From Neocallimastix lanati (nom. inval.) (Eukaryota; Neocallimastigomycota; Neocallimastigomycetes; Neocallimastigales; Neocallimastigaceae): a stretch of 64,000 nucleotides of DNA. The DNA lies in contig JACVTC010000058.1 of assembly GCA_016946835.1 (NCBI GenBank), positions 622,501 to 686,500 of the forward strand. Reading direction: 5' to 3'. This document shows, in pieces, positions 13,083 to 24,590 of the stretch; position 1 is the first letter of the stretch; each line of letters begins with the position of its first letter. The translations under genes and the position numbers were made by a program. The notes under the pieces were generated by a model. It had not been told where the DNA came from. It made no database searches and was given only the letters and a program-made list of their open reading frames with translations.

Positions 13083-13866
13083 TAACAAATCAGAAAACTA
13101 AGGCTTAATCTCAGCAGATCGTAGCAACAAGGCTACTCTAGTGTTTACAATACCTAGTTCAAGAATTCAAATTGCCTGAAAAGGATTTATTCTCATTAAT
13201 ATTTGAAGTTATCATTCAAGAACCAGAACAGGTCATTCTTTCATGTCTGAACCGGAGTCCTCTTGTATGATTCCGGAGAATGCTGAAGCGAGTTCTATTT
13301 GTAATCGAATAAATATAATGAGGGTAAAAATCGTTGCGTTTTAACATGGATTCTGACATAGAGCTTAGAGGCATTCAACCATAATCCTACGCATGGTAGT
13401 TTTCGTGATATTAGCTTTTCAACTAACTGCAAATACCAATTATGCGAATCAACGGTTCCTCTCGTTACTAAATTGAACTACTATTGCAACAACACTTCAT
13501 CAGTAGGATAAAATTAAACCCAGCTCACGTTCCCTATGAGTAAATGAACAAATCCAACACTTTAAAAATTCAGCTTCTTAATGATAGGAAGAGCCGACAT
13601 CGAAGGACAAAAAAGCAACGTCGCTATGAAAGCTTGGCTTCTACAAGCCTGTTATTCCTGGGGTAACTTTTCTGACACCTCTAGCGTGAAATTTCCAGGA
13701 TCTAAGGGATCGATAGTTCACACTTTCATGGTTTGTATTCACACTGAATATCAAGATCAATAGGGCGGTACACACCGGAAATAAAAAATAAAAAAAAAAA
13801 AAACTTTTACCCTTTTGTTCTACTGGAGATTTCTGTTCTCCATGAGTTCCTGTTTAGACACCTGCG
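13083..13866 (-). pseudogene. 28S rRNA 3' fragment (degenerate)
   Basis: The reverse complement follows the yeast 25S 3' region from the AACGCAGGTGTC segment to the molecule's end (TTAAGCCTTAGTTTTCTGATTTG). It carries a deletion near 13515 that removes the conserved GACCGTCGTGAGACAGG-type segment, and an A/T-rich insertion at about 13764-13806 between AAAAG and TTGATCTTGAT. Many substitutions relative to the conserved sequence are C to T or G to A on the sense strand. It cannot be a functional rRNA. Confidence 0.85.
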
Positions 13867-14944
13867 TTATTTTAATTATTTATTTTAATTATTTATTTTA
13901 TTTTAATTTATTTATTTTTTTATTTTTTATTTTATTTTATTTTATTTTATTTTATTTTTTTTTTGATTTTTAAAATTAAATTTTGAAAAATAATTTAATA
14001 ATTCAATAAAGACATTAGTAAAAAAAATAAAGAAAAAATTAAATTTATACATTTAATATATATATATACATATATATATATACATACAAAAAATTATAAA
14101 ATTAATAATATAAAGAAAAACTAAAAAAAAAAAAAAAACTTTATTCAATTTTCTTTCTATTATTTATTATTTATTTGTTTTATTATGACATATATATAAA
14201 TATAAATCATTTGCTTATAATTTTTAATTTAAATATATATTAAAATTAATAATACTTTTTAAGTAAAATAACAAAAATGGAAAAATAAATATAAAAAAAA
14301 CTGTTCAATAAATTAGAGTATGGACTTAAATTATACCAATAATATTAATTAAATAATAAAAAAAAAAGGATCATAATATTTGAGATGAGCTAAAAAATTC
14401 TTGTAGTAGTACCTCTCACACTGTACATACATTTTATTTTATTTTATTTTATTTTTATTTTTATTTTTATTTTATTTTTATTTTTTTTTAAAAAAATAAA
14501 TCGACATAACAGAAACTATTTAGAGAAAAAACAAATTTATAGATATTCAAAATATTTTTAGTATAATTTAGAATATATAACGTTGTATTTATGATTGGTT
14601 TAACTTTTTACATTTTTAATTATTAATTAATTAATATAATAAATATGTATACATATACATACAAATCTATTAATTATATTTTTATTTTATAATATTATAT
14701 AATAAAAAAAAATATAATATTATTAAAATTTCTTATTCACAAAAAAAAAAAAAAAAATTTGTTTATGGATTTATTAAAAAATTGAAAATTTATTATATAC
14801 TACTGAAAAAATTAATATGATTGGATAATATTGAAAACAAAAAATTAACACGTGACTATATACATTCTTTGAAATTTCATTCTTACAATACAATTAGATT
14901 TCCTCTCTTTCGATTTTATAACGATCATTTTAGATTAGTTAAAA

Positions 14945-15553
14945 ATGGTAAATGGATGATTTTATTATTGAAAAAGAATATAAATTAATGAAGTTTATAA
15001 TAAAGATGATGGATGAATGATTTCTAATTTTGAAAATTTTATCATATATGAATATATTTTATTACTGTGTGTAATTGTAATTAATTTATAATTATCCTAT
15101 GATAATTATAATTATTATTATTTTGATTATTTGTGTATCAATTATATATGAATGATTTAAATGATAATAAATAGACTAAAGGTACTACTAGTTTTGGTGA
15201 ACGTCACACTAAGACCCACACTATCTGCCCAAGATGTGGTCGTCGTAGTTTCCACAACCAAAAGAAGACTTGTGGTCAATGTGGTTACCCAGCTGCTAAG
15301 ACCAGAAAGTGTAAATATTAATATTAAATTAATCTAAATTAAACAAAATAATAAATAAAAGAATGAAAATAATAAATTAATATTATAATAAATAAATATA
15401 TATATTTTAGACAACTGGAGTGTTAAGGGTAAGAGAAGAAAGACTACCGGTACTGGTCGTATGAAGTACTTAAAGACTCTCACCAGACGTTTCAAGAACG
15501 GTTTCAGAGAAAACACTGCTCCAAAGCCACGTGTTGCCGCTACTTCCGCTTAA
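14945..15553 (+). CDS. RPL37: 60S ribosomal protein L37 (eL37)
   Basis: A structural protein of the cytosolic large ribosomal subunit that binds 28S/5.8S rRNA. Three exons: 14945-14947 (only the ATG), 15175-15310 and 15411-15553, joined by GT-AG introns of 227 and 100 bp (donors GTAAAT, GTAAAT). The spliced frame gives 93 aa, the normal length for the family. The N-terminus [12 protein letters not shown] and the four-cysteine zinc ribbon (CPRC ... CGQC, residues 19-37) are intact, followed by a basic tail ([23 protein letters not shown]). The initiator codon abuts the first intron, the same arrangement as in RPL28 nearby. It is convergent with RPL28; a retrocopied fragment lies 2 kb upstream. 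Codon use is richer in G+C than the intergenic DNA, as expected of a highly expressed gene. Confidence 0.96.
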
Positions 15554-16322
15554 ATCGAACGTTAAATAAATGTACTGTTTTAGACGCAACGGTTTAATAT
15601 TTATTATAATGCCTTTATCATTTAGATCAATAAAATATATATACACATATATATTATGAATAAAATCAAAACTAAAAAAGGGTCTTAATGTATATATAAT
15701 TGTAATAATTCATTTTATTTTAAAAGATTATTGTGTCATAAAAAATTTTATTATTTAAAAGAAAAAAGGGGAAAATTTTTGGAATTAAATAAATGTTAAA
15801 AAAAAAACTATTAAATGGAATCACTATTATTAAAGGGGAATGTTTTAACTTATTTAGGTAATCAGGATGTGAGTGAAAAATAAAATATTAGTAATGATGG
15901 AGGAATTTTCAAACCGTAAATATGATTAAGCATTATTAAATAAAATTAATAGGAAAAAAATATTTTTAAGGAAATGAAATGGTTCATGTAGAATAATATA
16001 ATATATATTTAATGATACAAAAGATTATTAATTAAAAAGAAGAAATATTTTTTATATGGAATAATATAATTTGATATAAGTTTCTCGTTATTAAAAATAT
16101 AATTCATAAAAATGTGAATACTAAAGTAATAAAAAAAAAAAAAAAAGTTCTTATAAATAAAATTATAACGATATTAAAATGGAATTATAGAAAATTAATT
16201 TTTCATAGTAAAATCTTATGGAAGTAATTTTTTAATTTTATGGTATAAATTATTTATGTTTATTTTTATTTATAATTATTTTTTTTTAATTTTTAGTTTA
16301 TAAATAAAAAATAATTTGTAGT

Positions 16323-16363
<41 letters not shown>

Positions 16364-16503
16364 GACTGTGATTAATGTGGGAGGGACAGTTAGGTCCTTT
16401 TCAGAATAAAAACTGGAAAAAACGGAATTGTATTGATGGATATACAAAAGTTCCCTTTTATTTTTTTTTTTTTTATTAGACTATGAAAAAAAATTTAATA
16501 ATA
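15554..16503. other. Intergenic region downstream of RPL37
   Basis: A/T-rich sequence with poly(T) tracts at 16327-16362 and 16460-16474. Between them, 16363-16459 is a short, less A/T-rich patch (GGACTGTGATTAATGTGGGAGG and following) that may be a retroposed fragment, but I cannot identify it. Confidence 0.4.
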
Positions 16504-16514
16504 TTAACGAACGT

Positions 16515-16551
<37 letters not shown>

Positions 16552-16717
16552 CAGGGAAGAGAATACACTTCCAAAACTTTATTAAATTTTATTTTAAAAA
16601 ATACATGTAGGTGAAAAGTACATTTGAAATTAAAAATAAAAAATTTAAAAAATAAAAAAAAAATAAAAAAGCTCGAAAATACTATGTATTTCGGCAAGTT
16701 GTACTATTTTAATGAAC

Positions 16718-16722
<5 letters not shown>
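16504..16722 (-). mobile_element. 5'-truncated LINE 3' end with target site duplication
   Basis: The segment at about 16548-16708 is the reverse complement of the 3' untranslated region shared by LINE copies A (40968-41131) and C (45180-45340): it runs from the stop-codon region TAGTACAACTTGCCG to CCCTGTCT and then poly(A) (T run at 16518-16547). The 14-bp repeat TTAACGAACGTAAA (16504-16517) and TTAATGAACGTAAA (16709-16722) flanks it with one mismatch. This is the signature of a severely 5'-truncated target-primed insertion; it carries no coding sequence beyond the stop. Confidence 0.88.
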
Positions 16723-16749
<27 letters not shown>

Positions 16750-17763
16750 AAAAAAATTTAAAAAAAATAAAAAAAATTTCATATATTTTTAAAAATTTAC
16801 GGTATAAGTTTCGATGATGAAATGACTATTTACCTTTTCTCGATGATAACTCATAATTTATATTAAATTAATATCTGAATTTCATAACGCTTCTACGTTC
16901 TAAAAACAATACTTTTTTTTTTTTTTTTTTTTTTTTTAAAATTTATTTCATATACTTTTTTTTTTACGTTCATATAAAAAAAAAATATTCATGTAATTAA
17001 TAAATGAACAAAAGTTTAAAAAAAAAAAAAATAAAGGAAGGTCATATATAATATAGGTAACGAACCCTCACTTCCAAAAATTGTAAAAATTTCCTGTTTA
17101 AATACTCTTATTTTTTTTTTTGACTGTATTTTCATCGTTAATGTTTCATTAAAAAAAAGTTTTTATTCTAATATAGTTTATCAATTTCTGAATTATTAAT
17201 GCTTCGACATCGTAAATGCAGTAGAAAAAAATAAAAAACTATTAATTGATCATATATCATTGAAACACATTTACATTATTAATATTTATATTATCCTGTA
17301 CCATTCATTATAATGACTAAAATTATACCAAATCTAAAAAATACTTTTATCATTATCTCCTCGAAATTAAATTATACTTTACTATATTTTTAAAAACAAT
17401 CCACTAACCATCATATCTATAATATTTAATATAATCTTTTAAAATGAACTATTTTTTAAACCAACATAAAGTAATACTTCTATGTATTAAATAGTGGTAA
17501 ATAATTAGATTCTATATATCAAAAAAATTTAGAATAAAAAGTAAAAAGGATAAAAATATTTTTAGGTCTATTTTAACTTTTATTAAATATGATTGAATTA
17601 TGATTAATTATACAAAATCTTCTCATACAGGTATTCAAAAATTTTGAAATAATTTAAGCACTATTTTATTAAATATATTAAAAAATTAAATTTAGTTAAA
17701 ATTTATACATAACTTCTTTAATTATAATTAATTTCATACTTTTAACATTAATTTCTTCAAAAC
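16723..17763. other. Intergenic A/T-rich region with homopolymer tracts
   Basis: Poly(A) and poly(T) tracts at 16720-16747, 16914-16937 and 17019-17031. A short tail-like piece (ATTCATGTAATTAATAAATGAA, about 16990-17011) resembles the 3' end of the LINE-like fragment at about 48870-48900 and may be a retroelement remnant. No gene is seen. Confidence 0.4.
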
Positions 17764-18401
<638 letters not shown>

Positions 18402-19108
18402 TTTTATCACACTCTATTTACAGATATGTGAGAAGAGGAGGAAAAACCATTTATCATATTATAATTTTGCTTTTGATTCTTGAATGGAATAATTAATTAT
18501 AACATATATATGATTGGCTAATAATAATATATAATATTTAAAATTTATATTGATTATTAATACTACATAAATTATTGGATTATAAGATTGGTTAATAATA
18601 TATAATAGCTAATCACAATATAATAATTAAAATTCTAATATTATTTTTATGAACATATATAATTAAATTATAAGATATTATATTTTATATATTATAATAT
18701 GTATTAATGGTATAATAATCTATTTCAAGGTTTGAACTTTTATATATTATAATATGTATTGATGGTATAATAATACTATTTCAAGGTTTGAATTTTTATA
18801 TATATAGGTTGATTTTTTTTTTTGTTTTCTCTTATGATTATTAAGTAATTATTAAATATTTTCTCTTATGATTATTAAGTAATTATTAAATATTATAAAT
18901 AAAAATAATAAATATATCACAATTTTTTTATTTTTGTTAAATATGATAAAAATAAGTTAAAATTTTATATATTTTCTTATTTAAATTATTAAACTAAAGG
19001 AAACTTTTTTTTTTTTTTTTTTTTTTTTATTTAAAAAATTAATAATTTATATTTTACGACTGTGAAGTTATTGAGTATTATTGAACAATAGTTGATAATA
19101 TTATAAGT

Positions 19109-19140
<32 letters not shown>

Positions 19141-19354
19141 TTTGAGTATATATATATATCATATATAAAATTTTAGGTGGTTTTATATTATATATATAAA
19201 TAAATATATATTTTTTTAAAAATAATTACAAAAATTATAATTGTAAAATTACAAATTATAATAATAAACATTTGATATGTAATGTGTAGTAAAAAATATT
19301 AAAACGTTAAAAATTGAAAATAACCTTAAATTTAAAAAGAAATTAATTTATTAA

Positions 19355-19387
<33 letters not shown>

Positions 19388-19599
19388 TCATATTTATTAT
19401 AATAGTCTGACTTTAATGTTGATTTAATATATAAATTTATTTAATATTTTTCAAAACAACTTTAATAATAATTTACATTTTTAAAAGCAAATTACTGAAA
19501 TTAATTTTGTTAAATAAAAACTATTTAATATCGATATTCTTTGTTTTTCAGACATTTGTACATATCTTCTCCATCCTTTTTTTTAATATTACCAAAGGA
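18402..19599. other. Upstream region of RPL28 with local duplications
   Basis: A/T-rich, no gene seen. It includes two local tandem duplications: about 18690-18800 (units sharing TATTATAATATGTATT.ATGGTATAATAA and TTTCAAGGTTTGAA) and about 18830-18893 (a 32-bp unit containing TCTCTTATGATTATTAAG). An (ATT)n array of about 30 bp lies at 19362-19387. Confidence 0.6.
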
Positions 19600-21740
19600 A
19601 TGGATTTATCTAGAGATAATCAAGGTCGCGCTGTTGTTGCGGGACATTTCTATTCACCAGCTTTTGTACCTGGGTCACTAGGCGCTTTTTTAGACAATTA
19701 TAAAATTAGAGAAAGTGAAAACAAGAACGTATCGAAGTCAGAAAACGATATTGCTCTTGCGGAACATTTGGCTGATAATTTTAGTTTACCTGAACAAATG
19801 ATCTTTTTACCTGAGGCAAAAGCAAATGGTTCACTATTGAAAAAGTGGAGAAATATTCCTATTGAATTAGTAGGCAAGGGATTACAACCTCATGCTGTCT
19901 ATAAAAGGAAAGTAGGGGAACGAATAATGCAAGAGTTAGGTAAAAATGCATCAATATTCGATAAGGGAGTGATTTGCTATTTTGCTGGTGATTTATTCAA
20001 AATTGGAGATGAATCATTATTTTCAAAATATGTAATGCCTATGCTAAATAGAAAACAGCCTGAAGCAATTGAGGAATATTGGAGAGACCTTCGTAAGGTC
20101 TTAATTAAGGAAGATTCATACGGAGAAATACAAGATGCCATAACACGGGCAATATAAGAATTTGGGAAGATGAATGGAAAAGAATATCATAATATTACTT
20201 GAGAAACTTTGTTTTCTTTAATGTATGAAGAAGGTATCGAATTCTACCAATATTTATGTATCAAAAAATATAGAAAAATTTGCTATTCAAAAATTGTGAT
20301 CTTTGTTGTTTTCAAAAATTTCAAGGTATTGGGATCAATCAAGGTGATGGAAATCTGTATATTAATTCCTTTAATGTTGGATAAGGGAATTTTGTAATAC
20401 TACGAAAAGAAAATTACATGGTGATAGTAGTTGTTGGAGGTGAAAAATGTCTTGATGTAGAAGGGAAAATTGACCAATTTCTGAAAGACGTTGAAGTAGA
20501 CGCTGTATTTGTTACTCATTCACACGATGATCATTTTTTCTTTTTTGAATGATCTGTTGGAACATTTTACTAGGAGTTTTTTTGATACAACATTCTATTT
20601 ATCGGGAAAAGAGAGTGATTAAAGAACTAAAAGAGCCCAAGCGTTTTGGAAGCAGGTTTGTACTTTGTTTTATGTTATTTCTGATGTGAAGTATATAGAT
20701 AATAAACAACTTGGAGTTAGTTTACTCAATGGTGTAGTTTTTAAAATTTTCTTTTTAGAACCTGCTGTTAAATGGGAACCGAATAAATTAAGTGTATTGT
20801 TACGAATTTCAAATCTGGGGACGAATATATTGTTTATTGGAGTTGTAGAAAAAAAAAAAAAAAAGGAGATTTTATTGCAAGGCAGTTTCAAACAGAGGAA
20901 GATTTATCTTCTGTAACAAGCTTAGTGTCAAATAAAGATAATATTATCAAAATTGTAGAATCGGTCAGTACTTATACAGAGGTATACAAGAGCTTTATGA
21001 AATTAAAAACCCTGTGCTGCGGTTTTGCTGAAACATTAGTTATTTGTATCATTCATCATAAAAAGAAACTTGGATTTTAATTTTAGAGAATCTATGTAGC
21101 TTTATGAATGCGGTAGGACTCACAGATGAAACAGCAGCATTATTTAAAGAGAAAATTTTATTATAAGAGTCATTATTTTCTATCTGGAAGCAATATGAAC
21201 AACAAAAAAGAGCGTATGTTTGAGACATTTCACCTTTGTAAAAAGCTTTAATGAATTATTGGAAGAGTTAAAGATATAATTTTACCGAACATGATTTATC
21301 ATTAGCAAGATTTATTTATCAACATCAAACATAGTTTTCAGAGGCATATTCATATTTATTCAAGGAAAATCTTGTGAATCTTACTTGTTAGCGATTTTTT
21401 AAGTATTAGTATCTTTTGTAATGCTCTTTTCAATGATATGATGAAAAATGTTGCATATTGTAAAATGAAAGAGTGGATACTTCTGAATGCAAAAAGAAAG
21501 GAATTTAAAAAATTTCCATATAGTATTATTTGCCATACTACCAATCAAATATCAGAAATTCCCAAAATATTTTTGGTTTATTTGATGATGGAAATTTTAG
21601 AAAGCCTGAGGAATATCATACCTTTATTGCAAGTAGTTTACCATTTATGCCCGTTGGATGATTTCTTTCGAGTTCCAATTGTCATATTCGATTATTATGA
21701 TTTCAGTATTCATATTGTTCTCTTTTAAAGCTATGAGAAA
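19600..21740 (+). pseudogene. Decayed two-part protein with metallo-beta-lactamase-type motif
   Basis: From the ATG at 19600 a frame of 185 codons is intact (MDLSRDNQGRAVVAGHFYSP ... DAITRAI), then a TAA at 20155 and a TGA at 20200 interrupt it while the coding signal continues in the same frame to about 20330. The signal then shifts by one base into a segment with an MBL-like strand (FNVG-stop-GNFVIL) and the metal-binding motif VTHSHDDHF (HSHDDH codons 20517-20534). Further shifts, a run of 16 A at 20849-20864 and later stops follow; coding-like text continues to about 21740. The N-terminal domain is not recognised; the second part resembles MBL-fold hydrolases of the ComEC/Rec2 or RNase Z type. 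Base composition is less A/T-rich than its surroundings. I infer a transferred, probably bacterial, gene that is no longer functional. Confidence 0.6.
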
Positions 21741-21759
21741 CTGAATTTGCTACAGAAGT

Positions 21760-22590
21760 TTTTAGCTTAAACTATCCCCGTTATCCACAGTTACGGCCTA
21801 ATAATACTCACTTTTGCCAACAAACTGTCATGAATAACCCCCTTATTTAGTCATCAAAACCTCGATATTCTTTCCGACAAACAACTTGTTAAAATCAGAC
21901 TGTTATTGCTGATCTCTCGACCGCAGCAATTACTCTGTTTTAACATTCTTAGAAATTTGATTTTTCATTTTTGCCACTGGAGTGTTAAACCATGGACTGT
22001 ACTTAAAACAAATAAGTCTGAGAAAATTTCAATTTTTTTATAAAATCCAAAGTGTCTTCAAAATCTGTTTCCGTTTCTCTTGGAAATCCAACGATTAAAG
22101 TCTGAGGAAAAAGCCATATCCGAGCAGCATATCGATCACTTCAAAATATTATTCTCCTCCGGTACTTGGTTCATCTTTCTCAAAATTTCATCAGAACCTG
22201 ATTGAACAGGCAGATGAAGAAAAGGCATTAATATTTTAATATTTAAATATCAAGGTGAGTTTTTGTGATATCCTCATCGACATCATTGAGGTTTCCAGCT
22301 CACCTCGAACTTCGGATTACCGCTACGTTGGAACGTGGACCGACAAACAGGTTGTATTTTTTCATAAAAGAACTGTTTCCGACAATATGGAATAAAAAGT
22401 TTTGAACGTTGCAGATTCGTAATAATACGCTGCCAAATGCTGTACAAATCTCAAAAATCAATCAAGAATTACCGACGCACCATCTTTCAACCAGCTCATT
22501 CCAATACTCAAAAGTGCATAATGTTCCGTATAATTCGTCATTCACATCAGTATCCAAAATTTTCTTATTTAAGAATAATATACTGATAAA
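21760..22590 (-). pseudogene. MiaB/RimO-like radical-SAM methylthiotransferase remnant
   Basis: In shifting frames of the minus strand the central signature of the MiaB/RimO/MtaB family is legible: LHLPVQSGSDEILRKMN (about 22175-22225), then [20 protein letters not shown] (about 22045-22105), YSPWFNTPVAKMKNQISKN (about 21945-21998), and a C-terminal FVGKNIEVL resembling the lead-in to the TRAM domain (about 21858-21884). Known members attach methylthio groups to tRNA or ribosomal protein S12. Several stops and frameshifts destroy the frame, and the Fe-S cysteine motif at the N-terminus is not recognisable, so it is non-functional. It is convergent with the MBL-like pseudogene and lies directly beside element copy 2. 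Eukaryotic homologues exist (CDK5RAP1/CDKAL1 type), so bacterial origin is inferred, not shown. Confidence 0.65.
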
Positions 22591-22600
22591 ATAGAAATTG

Positions 22601-22931
22601 AAAAAAAAAAAAAAAAAAAAAAAACATAAACTTGCACATATTGGGTACCCATCTCCCATATGGCCATACAGTTATTAATTAACTGTAAGGTGATGAGTTA
22701 TTGGCATACTGTAACAGCTTCGCCGCTCCCAATCGTCGTTACACACTGCCCGGAGATGCATTCCTAACGTTTCTACATATATCTCTAATGACCACGAGCA
22801 TCAGAACGGAATCATTAACTCCTCCCTAGTGGGTGTAATCATTGGAGATTGGAAATTTACAATCATCAAGGTCTATGCTTCAATTCAAAGCGTAGTATCA
22901 GGGTTGGGTGAAATAATCATTTGAGGGAAAG
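22601..22931 (-). mobile_element. SINE- or ncRNA-like element, copy 2 (T-tailed, inverted)
   Basis: The reverse complement of 22625-22931 matches copy 1 (12035-12341) with roughly ten differences and small indels over about 300 bp, counted by eye. On the minus strand it ends in a T run (A tract 22601-22624), in the same position as in copy 1. Flanks show only a weak candidate target duplication (CTGATAAAATAG at 22582-22593 against TTGATATAAAAC at 22938-22949). It lies directly against the decayed bacterial-like island. Confidence 0.65.
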
Positions 22932-23276
22932 CCTTATTGATATAAAACAAATATGTGTAGTAACATATTTGTATATTTAATAATAATTATTAAATATTAA
23001 ATTTATATCTTTTTGATAATAATTATTTTATTTTATTTTATTTCAATATATATTATTATAATTATAATAACTATAATACTTTAATTCATATAAAATTTAT
23101 ATAGTTCTATATATTAGAATATGTAATTAATATATTACCTATTTCTTATAAATTAAATTATTTATATTAGAAATAGAGAACTCTCTTGTAAATTTTTAGG
23201 AATTACAATTATTATTTTAATTGTACGAATTTATAATTTTATTAATAAAATTTACTAAACTACCATTATTTAAAAC
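22932..23276. other. A/T-rich intergenic sequence
   Basis: No gene, RNA or repeat array recognised. Confidence 0.4.
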
Positions 23277-23277
23277 C

Positions 23278-23411
23278 CACTGCTTATAAATTATTGCACA
23301 TAAAAGTCCCACATATCATTATGAACATCACGTGTGGTCTCATGATGTCCCAGGATAGAAACCTCATCCGATTATTTGGTGCCATGCCGAGGATTAAAAA
23401 AAAAAAAAAAA
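23278..23411 (+). other. Possible LTR-retrotransposon primer binding site region
   Basis: A short patch with more G+C contains TGGTGCCATGCCGAGGATT at 23377-23395. This looks like the complement of a tRNA 3' end: CCA, a discriminator base, a 7-bp acceptor strand GCATGGC and the start of a T arm CCTCGG. Such a sequence just downstream of an LTR serves as the reverse-transcription primer site. Upstream sequence (AAAGTCCCACATATCATT and onward) could be the end of an LTR, but no second LTR or gag/pol sequence is seen. A poly(A) of 16 follows. Confidence 0.3.
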
Positions 23412-23511
23412 TACATATATTCAATGCTTTAATCTCAAAAAATTATATTCATAACTAATCAAAATTCAATTTTTTTTTTTTTTCTTATCTAAGTTATTTA
23501 TAATACTACAT

Positions 23512-23550
<39 letters not shown>

Positions 23551-23624
23551 ATTTTTTAATATCTAAATTAGTGGAAAAATAATGATTAGTTTGGTTTTAT
23601 TAAATTATTGAAATAATGATAATT

Positions 23625-23698
23625 GTTTTTTTTTTTAATTTTTATTTTTTTTATTTTTATATTATTTTTATTTTTATTTTATTTTTATTTTTATTTTA

Positions 23699-23729
<31 letters not shown>

Positions 23730-23751
23730 TTTATTTTTATTTTTATTTTTA

Positions 23752-23782
<31 letters not shown>

Positions 23783-23848
23783 TTTATTTTATTTTTATAT
23801 TATTTTTATATTATTATTTTTATTTTATTTTATTTTATTTTATTTTGT
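23625..23848. repeat. (TTTTTA)n low-complexity tract
   Basis: More than 200 bp of TTTTTA/TTTTA repeats; the overlapping Phe/Ile/Leu frames are artefacts of the repeat. Confidence 0.9.
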
Positions 23849-24260
23849 TACTATTATTTTTATTATTTTTTATTTTCAGACTAGAATATACTTTAGTTAT
23901 AACTATTTAATTAAAAATATAATAAAGAGAAATTATATAATTAAGAATATATAATAAAAAGAAATTATAAGAAAACTTATATAACTACTAAAAAAAAAAA
24001 AAAAACTACATTATAAGATTTGAGAATAAAAGTAATTCTAATTCTTTTCATTTATTGATGAAAACTACATGTGAATAGATTATAATTATCATTTGAATTT
24101 GCATAAAAATTTCATTTATTGTTTCGAAAATAGTAAATGTATTGGTAATATCATACAATTTAGTCACAGTGATAAAAATCACTATTTACAATTAGTATAT
24201 TACATTCATAAGGAATTCTTCAAGCCCCGCAATATACTGATAACCAAGAAAATTTTTTTT

Positions 24261-24274
<14 letters not shown>

Positions 24275-24310
<36 letters not shown>
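24275..24310. repeat. (TA)n tract after poly(A)
   Basis: An A tract followed by about 15 TA dinucleotides. Confidence 0.8.
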
Positions 24311-24559
24311 AATTGAATAACTTTATTTTAATTAAAATGAAATTTTTTTTAAAAAAATATATTTTTTTTTTATTAAAATATGTATATCTCTATCAGGTTA
24401 TAGTAATTGTTATTTAATAAGATTATTTAAAGCAAATATTAGAAAGTACAATAAAGATACCTGAGGAAATTGAAAAATTATTTGAATAAATTATGATATA
24501 ACGAAAATTTTTATATATTTTCTAACATACTTAAGCATTAATATTAATAACTTATTTAC

Positions 24560-24590
<31 letters not shown>

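Larger units (their letters stand above)
12843..13866 (-). pseudogene. Chimeric retro-pseudogene: 28S rRNA 3' part + 28S D1 part + RPL37 fragment + poly(A)
   Basis: Read on the minus strand, the order is: the 3' part of 28S rRNA (13866 to about 13083), a T-rich junction, a piece resembling the 28S 5' D1 region (about 13045-12966), a second T-rich junction, 64 bp of RPL37 exon 2 (12949-12886), and a terminal poly(A) of about 40 (T run 12842-12884). All parts share one orientation. Recognisable 28S landmarks include the sarcin/ricin-side text TAATAGGGAACG-like and GAACGTGAGCTGGG, and the 3'-terminal GATCTGCTGAGATTAAGCC. The copy is dead: about 20 nt of a universally conserved stretch after GAGCTGGGTTTA is deleted, about 43 nt are inserted at 13764-13806, and many positions are changed. 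Confidence 0.75.

Noticed and set aside
13581-13763. 60-codon plus-strand frame with mixed composition
   Set aside because: It lies antisense within the 28S rRNA pseudogene; the balanced composition comes from rRNA, not coding.
13083-13866. Functional rRNA gene
   Set aside because: A conserved segment is deleted, about 43 nt are inserted, and 18S, 5.8S and most of 28S are absent.
20155-20202. Alternative genetic code or stop read-through at the TAA/TGA in the MBL-like gene
   Set aside because: Intact genes in the window use TAA and TAG as normal terminators, and this region also has frameshifts, so it is simply a pseudogene.
23616-23954. Phe/Ile/Tyr-rich frames of about 100 codons
   Set aside because: They are read-throughs of the (TTTTTA)n tract in two overlapping frames.
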